Source: Pseudomonas fluorescens
GTDB taxonomy: Bacteria > Pseudomonadota > Gammaproteobacteria > Pseudomonadales > Pseudomonadaceae
Assembly (NCBI RefSeq): GCF_003732425.1
Contig: NZ_MOBX01000014.1
Location: 424,816-488,815 of the forward strand
Direction: 5' to 3'
DNA: 64,000 nucleotides
Made by a program: the position numbers and the translations under genes. Positions 43,551 to 52,169 of this stretch are shown in pieces. Every line of letters begins with the position of its first letter. The stretch's first letter is position 1. Below the pieces are notes generated by a model, which made no database searches, was not told where the DNA came from, and was given only the letters and a program-made list of their open reading frames with translations.

Positions 43551-43652
43551 ACGGCTTCTGCGTGAGTGAGTAAAACCGAGCAGGTGCTCGGGTGGGCGAT
43601 AGTGTGCCGTATTAGCTGAAAATCGGCAAAAAAGCAGCGAAGTAATCTCCTG

Positions 43653-43680
43653 TTGAGACTTTTCGCACCTGTCATATACT
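43653..43680 (+). promoter_or_regulatory. Promoter of the cold-shock gene
   Basis: TTGAGA (43653-43658), a 16-base spacer and TATACT (43675-43680) form a good sigma-70 promoter. Transcription would start near 43687 and give a leader of about 100 bases with stem-loops (CTCGGCGGTCTGTCGCCGAG and GCTTTCCTGCGAAAAGC), a common trait of cold-shock mRNAs. Confidence 0.65.
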
Positions 43681-43788
43681 CGGCGGTCTGTCGCCGAGGC
43701 CCTTTTATGGACGTCGGACGCAGGCTGACGTTCCTCTAAGGCTTTCCTGCGAAAAGCCTGTTCAATAATAAAAAAGGAGTATGAACAG

Positions 43789-43998
43789 ATGGCAACACGT
43801 GAAACCGGCAACGTGAAGTGGTTCAACGACGCCAAGGGCTACGGCTTTATCCAGCGCGAAGACGGGGTGGACGTGTTCGTGCACTACCGCGCGATTCGCG
43901 GCGAAGGGCATCGGTCGCTGACTGAAGGCCAGCAGGTAGAATACGCAGTGATTACTGGCGAGAAGGGTTTGCAGGCTGAGGATGTTGTAGGCCTGTAA
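43789..43998 (+). CDS. Cold-shock domain protein
   Basis: A 69-residue single cold-shock domain that binds single-stranded RNA/DNA. RNP1 is KGYGFIQRE (residues 16-24) and RNP2 is VFVHYRAI, where the usual F-S is Y-R. The rest (GEGHRSLTEGQQVEYAVITG) is typical. AAAAGGAGT precedes the start. The variant RNP2 seems characteristic of this Pseudomonas paralogue. Divergent from plsB. Confidence 0.95.
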   Translation: MATRETGNVKWFNDAKGYGFIQREDGVDVFVHYRAIRGEGHRSLTEGQQVEYAVITGEKGLQAEDVVGL

Positions 43999-44005
43999 CC
44001 TTGAA

Positions 44006-44086
44006 GATCAAAAGATCGCAGCCTTCGGCAGCTCCTACGGGTGTACACATGACCCTGTAGGAGCTGCCGAAGGCTACGATCTTTTG
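44006..44086. repeat. REP family B inverted pair
   Basis: AAAAGATCGCAGCCTTCGGC and TGTAGGAGCTGCCGAAGGCT face each other between the convergent cold-shock and hypothetical genes. The right arm has one change (GGCTACGATC). Confidence 0.85.
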
Positions 44087-44089
44087 CTT

Positions 44090-44467
44090 TTAGGCGGTTT
44101 TCCAGGTGATTTCTTCTTCACCGTCCGCGCTGATGCGAATCCAGCGATCCGCCGTTTCCTCACCTTCTTCCTCGACCCACGTCCCCGGTGCGCATCGCAC
44201 TTCGACGTTCAGCGCAGCAAATGCGGCGCGGGCGCAGGCGATGTCGTCGTCCCATGGGGTCTGGTCGCTTTCCAGGTACAGGCTGTTCCATTTGCCCACG
44301 GCTTTCGGTAGCCAGGTCACCGGCACGTTGCCGGCCTTGCACTTGTAAGTCTGGCCTTTCTGTACCCAGTCACTGCACGGGCCCAGCGCGGCGCCCAGCC
44401 AGGCGGAAATGGCCTTGTGGTCGACGTCGGCGTCTTTCAGGTAAATCTCGATATCCGGTTGGCGCAT
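44090..44467 (-). CDS. Conserved hypothetical protein
   Basis: A 125-residue soluble protein. The start at 44467 (MRQPDIEIYLKDADVDHKAI) has GAGG eight bases upstream; the frame open to 44539 adds an unlikely arginine/proline-rich start. It is acidic and tryptophan-rich (WLGAALGPCSDW, LPKAVGKWNSLYLESDQTPW, DRWIRISADGEEEITW). No family is recognised. It lies 75 bases downstream of rlmA on the same strand and may be the last gene of that unit. Confidence 0.75.
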   Translation of the reverse strand: MRQPDIEIYLKDADVDHKAISAWLGAALGPCSDWVQKGQTYKCKAGNVPVTWLPKAVGKWNSLYLESDQTPWDDDIACARAAFAALNVEVRCAPGTWVEEEGEETADRWIRISADGEEEITWKTA

Positions 44468-44542
44468 GGATGTCCTCACTGCGGGTCTGAAAAATCCATT
44501 CGCGGATTTAGCCGGCCCCGGGCGTTTGCCCGAGACCAAAAG

Positions 44543-45352
44543 TTATTGAAGAACGAAATAATCGTAGCGCATCGACACGGTGGTCACGAACGGCTCGGCC
44601 TGTTCGATCACCGCTGCGCGCCGCTCGGCACTGGCGCGCCAGCCGTGGGGTGTCATCGCCAACAGGTTGGCGCGATCCTCGGGCTTGTTCAGCGTCAGCG
44701 TGAATTCCAGGGTTTCACTGTGCGCCAACGCCATGCCTTCCGGCACCAGGGCCAGATGCTTGTCGTCGGTGTACTCGCGCACTTCGTCGTACAGGCGTTC
44801 GCGCAGTTCCATCAGGTGGCCGCTGGTCGGGCCGACTTTCATCAGACCGCCGCCAACACTGAGCAGACGCTTGGCTTCCTCCCAGTCCAAAGGGCTGAAA
44901 ACGCTGGCGAGAAACTGGCAACTGCCCGACGCCAACGGCACGCGGGCCATGCTGGCGATCAACCAGCTAATCGCCGGATTTCTTTTGCAGGCGCGTTTGA
45001 CCGCTTCGCGGGAGATATCCAGTGCGTAGCCGTCAGCGTTCGGCAACGCCTCGGCGATCTGCGCGGTGTAATAACCTTCGCCACAGCCGATGTCGACCCA
45101 GCGATCTGGCGCATAACTCGCCGCCAGCTCGGCCAGACGCTTGGCCACCGGCGCGTAATGCCCGGCGTTCAAGAAGTCCCGGCGAGCCTCGACCATGGCC
45201 TGGTTGTCACCGGGATCGCGGCTGTTCTTGTGCTGCACCGGTAGCAGGTTCAGGTAACCCTGACGCGCACGGTCGAAGCGATGGCCTGCCGGGCAGACCA
45301 CGCCATTGTCCACCGCATTCAGCGGTTCACTGCAGATGGGGCAAGCAAGCAT
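44543..45352 (-). CDS. rlmA: 23S rRNA (guanine745-N1)-methyltransferase
   Basis: A 269-residue SAM-dependent methyltransferase that methylates G745 in 23S rRNA helix 35. The N-terminal zinc ribbon is complete (CPICSEPL, then VCPAGHRFDRARQGYLNLL). The SAM pocket reads VDIGCGEGYYTAQIAEALPN and SVFSPLDWEEAKRLL follows. Its ATG shares a base with the dapE stop (TGATG), so translation is coupled to dapE. Confidence 0.93.
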   Translation of the reverse strand: MLACPICSEPLNAVDNGVVCPAGHRFDRARQGYLNLLPVQHKNSRDPGDNQAMVEARRDFLNAGHYAPVAKRLAELAASYAPDRWVDIGCGEGYYTAQIAEALPNADGYALDISREAVKRACKRNPAISWLIASMARVPLASGSCQFLASVFSPLDWEEAKRLLSVGGGLMKVGPTSGHLMELRERLYDEVREYTDDKHLALVPEGMALAHSETLEFTLTLNKPEDRANLLAMTPHGWRASAERRAAVIEQAEPFVTTVSMRYDYFVLQ

Positions 45353-46503
45353 CAGGCGAGCAACTTGATCAAGGTCTGGTAGTAGATCTCGGTCAGTACG
45401 TCGAGATCCGCCGCCAGTACGCGTTCGTTGACCTGGTGAATGGTCGCGTTGACCGGCCCCAGTTCAACCACTTGCGTGCCCATGGTCGCGATGAAACGGC
45501 CATCGGAGGTACCGCCGCTGGTGGAGGCCTTGGTCTCGCGACCGGTGATGTCCTTGATGCTCGCCGACACCGCGTCGAGCAGCGCGCCCGGTTCGGTGAG
45601 GAACGGCAGACCGGACAGCGCCCAGTCGATGTGCCAGTCCAGGTCGTGCTTGTCGAGAATATCGGCCACACGTTTCTGCAGGCCTTCGACGGTCGATTCG
45701 GTGGAGAACCGGAAGTTGAACACCGCCACCAGATCACCCGGAATTACGTTGGTCGCGCCGGTGCCGGAGTTGACGTTGGAGATTTGGAAGCTGGTCGGCG
45801 GGAAGAAGTCGTTGCCGTGATCCCAATGCTCGGCGGCCAATTCAGCCAGCGCCGGAGCGGCGAGGTGGATCGGATTCTTGGCCAGATGCGGGTAAGCGAC
45901 GTGGCCCTGAATGCCTTTGACCGTGAGCTTGGCGCCCAGCGAGCCGCGACGGCCGTTCTTCACGACGTCGCCAACCAGAGTGGTGCTCGACGGTTCGCCA
46001 ACGATGCACCAGTCCAGACGCTCGTTGCGTGCTGCCAGACGCTCGACCACAGCCTTGGTGCCGTGGTGCGCCGGGCCTTCTTCGTCGCTGGTGATCAGGA
46101 ACGCGACTTTGCCTTTGTGGTTCGGGTAGTCGGCGACGAAACGCTCAGCGGCAACGGTCATCGACGCCAGGCTGCCTTTCATGTCCGCTGCGCCACGACC
46201 GCAGAGCATGCCGTGTTCATCGATCACGGCGTTGAACGGGTCGATCTGCCACGCCGTCACCGGGCCGGTCGGCACCACGTCGGTGTGGCCGGCGAAGCAC
46301 AGCACCGGGCCGTCGTTGTTGCCGTGGGTCGCCCAGAAGTTATCCACATCTTCGATGCGCATCGGCTCGAGGTTGAAACCGGCATCGCCCAGGCGCTGCA
46401 TCATCTGCTTCTGGCAATCGGCGTCGACCGGCGTCACGGACGGACGGCGGATCAGGTCGATGGCGAGTTGGAGGGTCGGCGAAAGGTCGGCGTGGGCCGT
46501 CAT
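45352..46503 (-). CDS. dapE: Succinyl-diaminopimelate desuccinylase
   Basis: A 383-residue M20-family dinuclear zinc amidohydrolase that hydrolyses N-succinyl-LL-diaminopimelate to LL-DAP and succinate. Metal ligands lie in CFAGHTDVVPTGP, GRGAADMKGSLAS and ITSDEEGPAHHGT, and the end in SGGTSDGRFIATMG. The ATG at 46503 (MTAHADLSPTLQLA) gives the length known for pseudomonads. The open frame to 46638 reads through a REP pair and is rejected. It is the first gene of dapE-rlmA. Confidence 0.96.
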   Translation of the reverse strand: MTAHADLSPTLQLAIDLIRRPSVTPVDADCQKQMMQRLGDAGFNLEPMRIEDVDNFWATHGNNDGPVLCFAGHTDVVPTGPVTAWQIDPFNAVIDEHGMLCGRGAADMKGSLASMTVAAERFVADYPNHKGKVAFLITSDEEGPAHHGTKAVVERLAARNERLDWCIVGEPSSTTLVGDVVKNGRRGSLGAKLTVKGIQGHVAYPHLAKNPIHLAAPALAELAAEHWDHGNDFFPPTSFQISNVNSGTGATNVIPGDLVAVFNFRFSTESTVEGLQKRVADILDKHDLDWHIDWALSGLPFLTEPGALLDAVSASIKDITGRETKASTSGGTSDGRFIATMGTQVVELGPVNATIHQVNERVLAADLDVLTEIYYQTLIKLLA

Positions 46504-46533
46504 GTAAATAACTCCGGGTGCGCACGGTAAACC

Positions 46534-46622
46534 TGTAGGAGCTGCCGAAGGCTGCGATCTTTTGATTTTGTTTTTTAAAATCAACAGCAAGATCAAAAGA
46601 TCGCAGCCTTCGGCAGCTCCTA
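46534..46622. repeat. REP family B inverted pair
   Basis: TGTAGGAGCTGCCGAAGGCT and AAAGATCGCAGCCTTCGGCA face each other between the dapE start and the ndvB terminator. Confidence 0.85.
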
Positions 46623-46663
46623 CCGAGTTTGTTGGCATTGAAAAAGGCGGTCATTCTAAAGCA

Positions 46664-46689
46664 AAACGGCGGCCCGAAGGCCGCCGTTT
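46664..46689 (-). terminator. Rho-independent terminator of ndvB
   Basis: On the minus strand AAACGGCGGCC - TTCG - GGCCGCCGTTT is followed by TTGCTTT, 19 bases after the ndvB stop. Confidence 0.82.
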
Positions 46690-46707
46690 GACGTTATCCG
46701 TTACCGA

Positions 46708-49296
46708 TTATGCGGCTGCCGGTTCCGCTGCAGCCGCCGGTTTCGGCAACGACGACAGGAACGCCATGATCAGCGCCGCCAGATACGGCAGTGACTGCAC
46801 CAGCAACATCACCACCCAGAAACGCATGTCGTTGCTCGGCATGCCGTTGACCAGGAAGATCCCCAGCGCCGCGCCCCACAACAGCAGCATGATGAACAGC
46901 TCTTCCCGCGCCTCGGAAATCGCCACCCAGAAGCCATGGTTGTCGGCGTTTTTCGGCGTGCGGAAGAACGGAATGCTGCTGGTGAAGAAGCCGTACAGGA
47001 CCGCTTTGGCGATGGTGTGCGACAACGCCAGCCCGGCCAGTGCCGCGCAGAAGGCATCTTTCAGGTTCACACCGACGGCGCGGCGGTAGAGGAAGATGAT
47101 CTTGCCGACCTTGAACACGAACAGCGCCAGTGGCGGGATTGCGAAGATCAGCAGCGGCGGATCGACCCGTTGCGGCACGATGATCATCGCCGCCGACCAC
47201 AACAGCGCGCCGACGGTGAAGAAGATGTTCATGCCGTCCGCGACCCACGGCAACCAGCCCGCGAGGAAGTGGTAACGCTGGCCACGAGTCAGTTCAGTGT
47301 CCTTGCCGCGCAGCAGGCTGCCGGTGTGACGCTTGATGATCTGGATCGCGCCGTAAGCCCAGCGGAAACGCTGCTTTTTGAAGTCGATGAACGTATCCGG
47401 CATCAGACCCTTGCCGTAGCTGTCGTGGTAATACGCCGCCGACAGGCCTTTTTCGAACACGCGCAGACCGAGTTCGGCGTCCTCGCAGATGCACCAGTCA
47501 GCCCAGCCCAACTCTTCCAGCACCGAACGCCGGGTCATGGTCATGGTGCCGTGCTGAATGATCGCGTCACGGTCGTTACGAGTAACCATGCCGATGTGGA
47601 AGAAGCCTTTGTATTCGGCGTAGCAAAGCTTCTTGAAGGTGCTTTCGTTCTGGTCGCGGTAATCCTGCGGCGACTGCACCACGGCGATTTTCGGATCGGC
47701 GAAGTGCGGCACCATGTGCTTGAGCCAGTTCGGGTGTACGCAATAATCGGAGTCGATCACCGCGATCACTTCGGCATCCTTGGCGGTGTGTGGAATCAGG
47801 TAGTTCAGCGCGCCGCCCTTGAAACCAGCCAGGGGCGAGACGTGGAAGAACTTGAAGCGCGGGCCGAGCGTGGCGCAGTAGTCGCGCACCGGTTCCCATA
47901 CCGCCGGGTCCTTGGTGTTGTTGTCGATGATCAGGACTTCGTAGTCCGGATAATCGAGCGCCGCCAGTGCGTCGAGGGTCTGTTTGACCATCTCCGGCGG
48001 CTCGTTGTAGCAAGGCACGTGGATCGAGACTTTCGGGCGATAGCTGGAGTCGCCTTCGACCGGCAGGAACTCGCGCCGACGCTTGTGAATCCACACCGCT
48101 TCAGCCAGTTCATGGGCCTCCGTCAGCAAGACGATAAACACTCCGAGCGCACCGAGCGCCAAGAGGAAGCCGACCGTCAAACTGAACCACGTGCTGTACT
48201 GCAGGCTGTAGTCGTAACCGATCCATACCAGCACCGAACCACAGAGGAACGCGATAAAGGTCAGGAAGATCCGCCCACGCTGACGCAGCGCCGAGCCGTC
48301 GATCATCAGCAGGGTCAGCGACAGCAGCGCCAGCACCACTGAGCCGACCGCCAGTACGCGCCATTGCGGAATCGCTACCACCGGGCCTTCGAAATTGAAT
48401 TTCTGCTGACGCGCGGCGTTGAACACGCCCCAATACGCGCCGACCGAGCCTTCGTCGCTGGCCTTCCACGGTTGGTCAAACGCTTCGATCACGAAGTAGT
48501 TGAAGCCTTGGCGGTTGAGTTTGTTGACCAACGTACGCAGATAGATCGCCTGATCCGCCGGTGACGCATCGGCGCCACCGCGCATGCGGCCGTTGCTCGG
48601 CCAGCCGACTTCGGAGAGCAGCAGCGGTTTTTTCGGGAACAGCTTTTTCAGGTCGCGAGCACGGTCGAAAACGAACTGGCCGGCCTTGTCCACCGGAATG
48701 AACTCCCAGTACGGCAGCACGTGGGCGGCGATCAGGTCAACGTGCTTGGCCAGCTCCGGATGTTCTTCCCAGACGTGCCATTGCTCGGAGGTGGTCACCG
48801 GCACTTTCACCGCCGCGCGCACGCGATCAAGCAATACGCTCAGCTCTTGGGCGGTGATTTCCTTACGAAAGATCGCTTCGTTACCGACCACCACGCGAAC
48901 CACGCTGCGCGAGGTGTTGGCCAGTTCGATGGCGCGGGTGATTTCCCGTTCGTTGCGCTCCTGGTCGGGGCTGATCCAAATCCCAAGTGTCACGCGCAGG
49001 CCGAATTCTTCAGCCAGTTTCGGAATGTCTTGCAGGGAGCCGTCGACCGAGTAGATACGGATGTTATCCGTCAACTTGCTCATGATCTCGAGGTCGCGGC
49101 GCATCTCGTCGTCAGACGGATACTGGTCCTTCTGTGGGTACTGTCCCTGCTGGAACGGCGAATAAGAGAAACCGGAGATCTGTTCCGGCCAGTTGGGTGC
49201 GGAGACCGGGCGATTGATCAGCGCCCAGAAACCAGTGAACAGGGCGGCGATTGCCAGAACCACCACCAGGTTGAGACCAAATTTACGCGATGACAT
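46708..49296 (-). CDS. ndvB: GH17-GT2 fusion glucan synthase NdvB
   Basis: An 862-residue membrane enzyme. After an N-terminal signal/TM segment (LVVVLAIAALFTGFW), residues 35-320 form a GH17-like (beta-1,3-glucanase/transglucosylase) domain with the acidic pair in VVGNEAIF and LLSEVGWPSNG. TM helices follow, then a GT2 glycosyltransferase (VSIHVPCYNEPPEMVKQTLD, VIDSDYCVHPNW, EDAELGLRVF, QRFRWAYGAI) and C-terminal TM helices. In P. aeruginosa NdvB makes cyclic beta-1,3-glucans in the periplasm, linked to biofilm antibiotic tolerance. The ATG at 49296 is used. dapE lies downstream, as in P. aeruginosa (PA1162-PA1163, from memory). Confidence 0.93.
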   Translation of the reverse strand: MSSRKFGLNLVVVLAIAALFTGFWALINRPVSAPNWPEQISGFSYSPFQQGQYPQKDQYPSDDEMRRDLEIMSKLTDNIRIYSVDGSLQDIPKLAEEFGLRVTLGIWISPDQERNEREITRAIELANTSRSVVRVVVGNEAIFRKEITAQELSVLLDRVRAAVKVPVTTSEQWHVWEEHPELAKHVDLIAAHVLPYWEFIPVDKAGQFVFDRARDLKKLFPKKPLLLSEVGWPSNGRMRGGADASPADQAIYLRTLVNKLNRQGFNYFVIEAFDQPWKASDEGSVGAYWGVFNAARQQKFNFEGPVVAIPQWRVLAVGSVVLALLSLTLLMIDGSALRQRGRIFLTFIAFLCGSVLVWIGYDYSLQYSTWFSLTVGFLLALGALGVFIVLLTEAHELAEAVWIHKRRREFLPVEGDSSYRPKVSIHVPCYNEPPEMVKQTLDALAALDYPDYEVLIIDNNTKDPAVWEPVRDYCATLGPRFKFFHVSPLAGFKGGALNYLIPHTAKDAEVIAVIDSDYCVHPNWLKHMVPHFADPKIAVVQSPQDYRDQNESTFKKLCYAEYKGFFHIGMVTRNDRDAIIQHGTMTMTRRSVLEELGWADWCICEDAELGLRVFEKGLSAAYYHDSYGKGLMPDTFIDFKKQRFRWAYGAIQIIKRHTGSLLRGKDTELTRGQRYHFLAGWLPWVADGMNIFFTVGALLWSAAMIIVPQRVDPPLLIFAIPPLALFVFKVGKIIFLYRRAVGVNLKDAFCAALAGLALSHTIAKAVLYGFFTSSIPFFRTPKNADNHGFWVAISEAREELFIMLLLWGAALGIFLVNGMPSNDMRFWVVMLLVQSLPYLAALIMAFLSSLPKPAAAAEPAAA

Positions 49297-49516
49297 AGCT
49301 GTTTCGGGTTCCAAAGGCTGTGGAACGAAGGATCGGTAGGCTATACGCCAAAGGGGCGCGCATCCTACACCGACAGTTCGCCGGTCGTACATCAGACAGG
49401 GAAATGGCTCACATTGGGCAAGTCTCTTTGACTTAAGTTCTTACACTTGTCGCTTGAAGCTTAAAACTTGTGGTTGCGTGGCCCTATAATGCGCGCCGGT
49501 TTTTGGGGTAATGGTC

Positions 49517-50329
49517 ATGAGTACAGAAGATCCGCGGTTTGCAGGCATCGCCCGTTTGTATGGCATCGAAGGCATGGAGCGTTTGCGCGCGGCCCATGTG
49601 GCGATCGTCGGCGTCGGTGGCGTCGGTTCCTGGGCGGCGGAAGCCATGGCCCGCTGTGGCGTCGGCGAGATTTCGCTGTTCGACCTCGATGACGTCTGTG
49701 TCAGCAACGCCAACCGCCAGTTGCACGCGCTGGACAGCACCGTCGGCAAGCCCAAGGTCGAAGTGATGGCCGAGCGCCTGCGCGGGATCAACCCGGATTG
49801 CACGGTGCACGCGGTGGCAGATTTCGTAACCCGCGAGACCATGGCCGAATACATCACGCCGAACATCGACTGCGTGATCGACTGCATCGACGCGGTCAAC
49901 GCCAAGGCTGCGCTGATCGCTTGGTGCAAGCGCCGCAAGATCCAGATCATTACTACTGGCGGTGCGGGCGGGCAGATTGATCCGACGCTGATTCAAGTGT
50001 GCGATCTCAACCGCACCTTCAACGACCCGTTGGCCTCGAAAGTGCGCTCGACGTTGCGTCGCGACTATGGCTTCTCGCGTACCGTGACCCGCCATTACAG
50101 CGTGCCGTGCGTGTTTTCCACGGAACAGCTGCGCTACCCGAAACCCGATGGCAGCATTTGCTTGCAGAAGAGTTTTGTCGGCGATGGCGTGAAGCTCGAC
50201 TGCGCCGGCGGGTTTGGCGCGGTGATGATGGTCACGGCGACGTTCGGCATGGTCGCGGCGACCAAGGCTGTGGATAAGATTGTGGCGGGAGTTCGCCGCC
50301 CGGCTGACCGAGTCAAACCTCAGGTTTGA
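49517..50329 (+). CDS. tcdA: tRNA threonylcarbamoyladenosine dehydratase
   Basis: A 270-residue E1-like protein (YgdL/CsdL) that uses ATP to dehydrate t6A37 to cyclic ct6A. The nucleotide-binding loop is VAIVGVGGVGSWAAEAMARC, then SLFDLDDVCVSNANRQLHA and a C-terminal VDKIVAGV. The ATG at 49517 lies eight bases after GGGGTA. The next gene pair, csdE-csdA, converges on it; in E. coli tcdA (csdL) also sits beside csdA-csdE and receives sulfur-relay partners, so the context is meaningful. Confidence 0.94.
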   Translation: MSTEDPRFAGIARLYGIEGMERLRAAHVAIVGVGGVGSWAAEAMARCGVGEISLFDLDDVCVSNANRQLHALDSTVGKPKVEVMAERLRGINPDCTVHAVADFVTRETMAEYITPNIDCVIDCIDAVNAKAALIAWCKRRKIQIITTGGAGGQIDPTLIQVCDLNRTFNDPLASKVRSTLRRDYGFSRTVTRHYSVPCVFSTEQLRYPKPDGSICLQKSFVGDGVKLDCAGGFGAVMMVTATFGMVAATKAVDKIVAGVRRPADRVKPQV

Positions 50330-50349
50330 TGCTGGGGCTGATGGACCCA

Positions 50350-50412
50350 TCGCGAGCAGGCTCACTCCTACAGGGGAACGCATTCCAATTGTAGGAGTGA
50401 GCCTGCTCGCGA
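50350..50412. repeat. REP family A pair, outward orientation
   Basis: TCGCGAGCAGGCTCACTCCT and TGTAGGAGTGAGCCTGCTCG lie back to back between the convergent tcdA and csdE genes. Confidence 0.82.
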
Positions 50413-50431
50413 TGGCTGCGAAGCAGCCGCT

Positions 50432-50836
50432 TTAAAGCGCCAACTCATTCATCCGCTGGAGCACTGCATTGAGGCCATTACTGCGCGATGGCGATAGCTG
50501 GCGCGAAAGCCCTAGCTGATTAAACCAGTCCGGTAAATCAACCTGCTGCAGTTCAGTGGCCGACAAACCGTTAACCCGCAACAGCAACAACGCCACCAAA
50601 CCACGAATCATCCGCGCATCGCTGCTGGCGCTGAATTGCCAGTGACCGTCGTGCAGTTCACCAACCAGCCAGACCTGACTCTCACAGCCATGCACCCGGT
50701 TTGCGTCGCACTTATCCGCGTCATCCAGCGCCGGCAAACGATCACCAAACTGCATCAACAACCGCGCCCGCTGTTCCCAGCCAGCGGCATTCTGGAAGGT
50801 GTGCAGCGCTTCGGCAGCGGCGAGCGGCAAACTCAT
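50432..50836 (-). CDS. csdE: SufE-family sulfur acceptor CsdE
   Basis: A 134-residue SufE-like protein that accepts persulfide sulfur from CsdA. The acceptor cysteine is in RVHGCESQVWLVGEL, and GLVALLLLRVNGLSATELQQ is the family C-terminal part. The start overlaps the csdA stop by four bases, consistent with one CsdA-CsdE complex made from one transcript. Confidence 0.94.
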   Translation of the reverse strand: MSLPLAAAEALHTFQNAAGWEQRARLLMQFGDRLPALDDADKCDANRVHGCESQVWLVGELHDGHWQFSASSDARMIRGLVALLLLRVNGLSATELQQVDLPDWFNQLGLSRQLSPSRSNGLNAVLQRMNELAL

Positions 50837-52038
50837 CGCAACAACTCCAGCGCCTGATCCAGCGCTTCAAAGAAGCGCTCCAGATCTTCCGAATCGTTGT
50901 ACAGCGCCAGCGACACCCGAATCGCTCCAGCCAGTTCTAAGCTTTTCAGTAACGGCATTGCGCAATGGTGCCCGGCACGCACCGCAATACCTTGTTCTGT
51001 CAGCAAGTGCGCCAAATCAGCGTTATGCACACCCTCGACGACAAAACTGGCCAGCGCTAGTTGCGGCTTGCCAAGCAAACGAATGCCGTTTCGCGCCGCG
51101 AGGCCGCGCAGCAAATAGTCATGCAGCGCTGCTTCGTGGACGGACACCGCGTCTTGATCCAGACCGGCCAGATAATCCAGCGTCGCGCCAAGGCCGATCA
51201 CGCTGGCAATCGGCGGCGTACCCGCCTCGAAACCCAGCGGCGCCGGGCGGAAGCGCGAGTCGTGATAGTTGGCTTCCAGGACCATTTCGCCGCCGAACTG
51301 CCAAGGCTTCAATTGCTCAAGCGCAGCGTTGCGTCCGAACAGCACGCCGAGGCCATCGGGGCCATACAGCTTGTGGCTGGAAAATACATAAAAGTCGCAA
51401 CCCAGCGCCTGCACGTCGTGACGACCGTGGACCACGCCTTGGGCGCCATCGACCACCGTCAGCGCGTTCTGCGCCTTGGCCATGCCCAGCAGCGCCGGCA
51501 ATGGCTGCCACGAACCGAGCACGTTGGACAACTGACTGACCGCCAGCAACCGCGTGCGCGGGCCGATCAGATGCACAGCGGCAGCGAGGTCGATCAGGCC
51601 GTCGGCATCCAGCGGCAGGATCACCAGCTTCAGATTGCGCCGTTGTGCCAGTTGCTGCCACGGCAGCAAGTTGGCGTGATGCTCCAGGGCGCTGATGACA
51701 ATTTCATCGCCCGGGTGGAAAAGAGGTTCCAGGCCATAAGCCAGGAGGTTCAGCGCACTGGTGGCGCCGTGGGTAAAGATGATTTGCCCGCTGTCACCGG
51801 CATTCAGCCACTGGGCCACCTTGAGCCGACTGTCCTCGAACGCCTGCGTCGCGTGAGCGCCAGGCAGGTGTTGCGCACGATGCACATTGGCCGCGCCGTT
51901 GGCGTAGTAATGCGTCAGTGCGTCGAGCAGGGCTTGGGGTTTTTGCGTGGTGGCGGCGTTGTCCAGATAAGTCTGGTCTTGCCGTTGCAGCGCGGCGATG
52001 GCCGGGAAATCGGCACGCCAGGGGGAGGGAATCATCAT
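50833..52038 (-). CDS. csdA: Cysteine desulfurase CsdA
   Basis: A 401-residue group II PLP-dependent desulfurase that releases sulfur from cysteine to give a persulfide. The PLP lysine is in FSSHKLYGPDGLGVLFG, the substrate cysteine in AGHHCAMPLLKSLE (about residue 359), and the N-terminal part is TYLDNAATTQKPQAL. Two adjacent ATGs (52038, 52035) can start it; the frame open to 52227 covers REP sequence and is rejected. csdE follows with overlap. Confidence 0.94.
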   Translation of the reverse strand: MMIPSPWRADFPAIAALQRQDQTYLDNAATTQKPQALLDALTHYYANGAANVHRAQHLPGAHATQAFEDSRLKVAQWLNAGDSGQIIFTHGATSALNLLAYGLEPLFHPGDEIVISALEHHANLLPWQQLAQRRNLKLVILPLDADGLIDLAAAVHLIGPRTRLLAVSQLSNVLGSWQPLPALLGMAKAQNALTVVDGAQGVVHGRHDVQALGCDFYVFSSHKLYGPDGLGVLFGRNAALEQLKPWQFGGEMVLEANYHDSRFRPAPLGFEAGTPPIASVIGLGATLDYLAGLDQDAVSVHEAALHDYLLRGLAARNGIRLLGKPQLALASFVVEGVHNADLAHLLTEQGIAVRAGHHCAMPLLKSLELAGAIRVSLALYNDSEDLERFFEALDQALELLR

Positions 52039-52080
52039 TTGTTCAGCCCTGTGAACTTGGGCGGGATGTACACAAGACAC

Positions 52081-52152
52081 TGTGGGAGCGAGCCTGCTCG
52101 CGAAGGCGTTCTTGAATACGCCAAAAGCTTCGCGAGCAGGCTCGCTCCCGCA
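52081..52152. repeat. REP family A inverted pair
   Basis: TGTGGGAGCGAGCCTGCTCG and the facing CGCGAGCAGGCTCGCTCCCG sit between dapD and csdA. Confidence 0.85.
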
Positions 52153-52169
52153 GGAGGTCGATGTGCTGC

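Noticed and set aside
46936..48342. 468-residue open frame antisense to ndvB
   Set aside because: A shadow frame inside a confidently identified gene.
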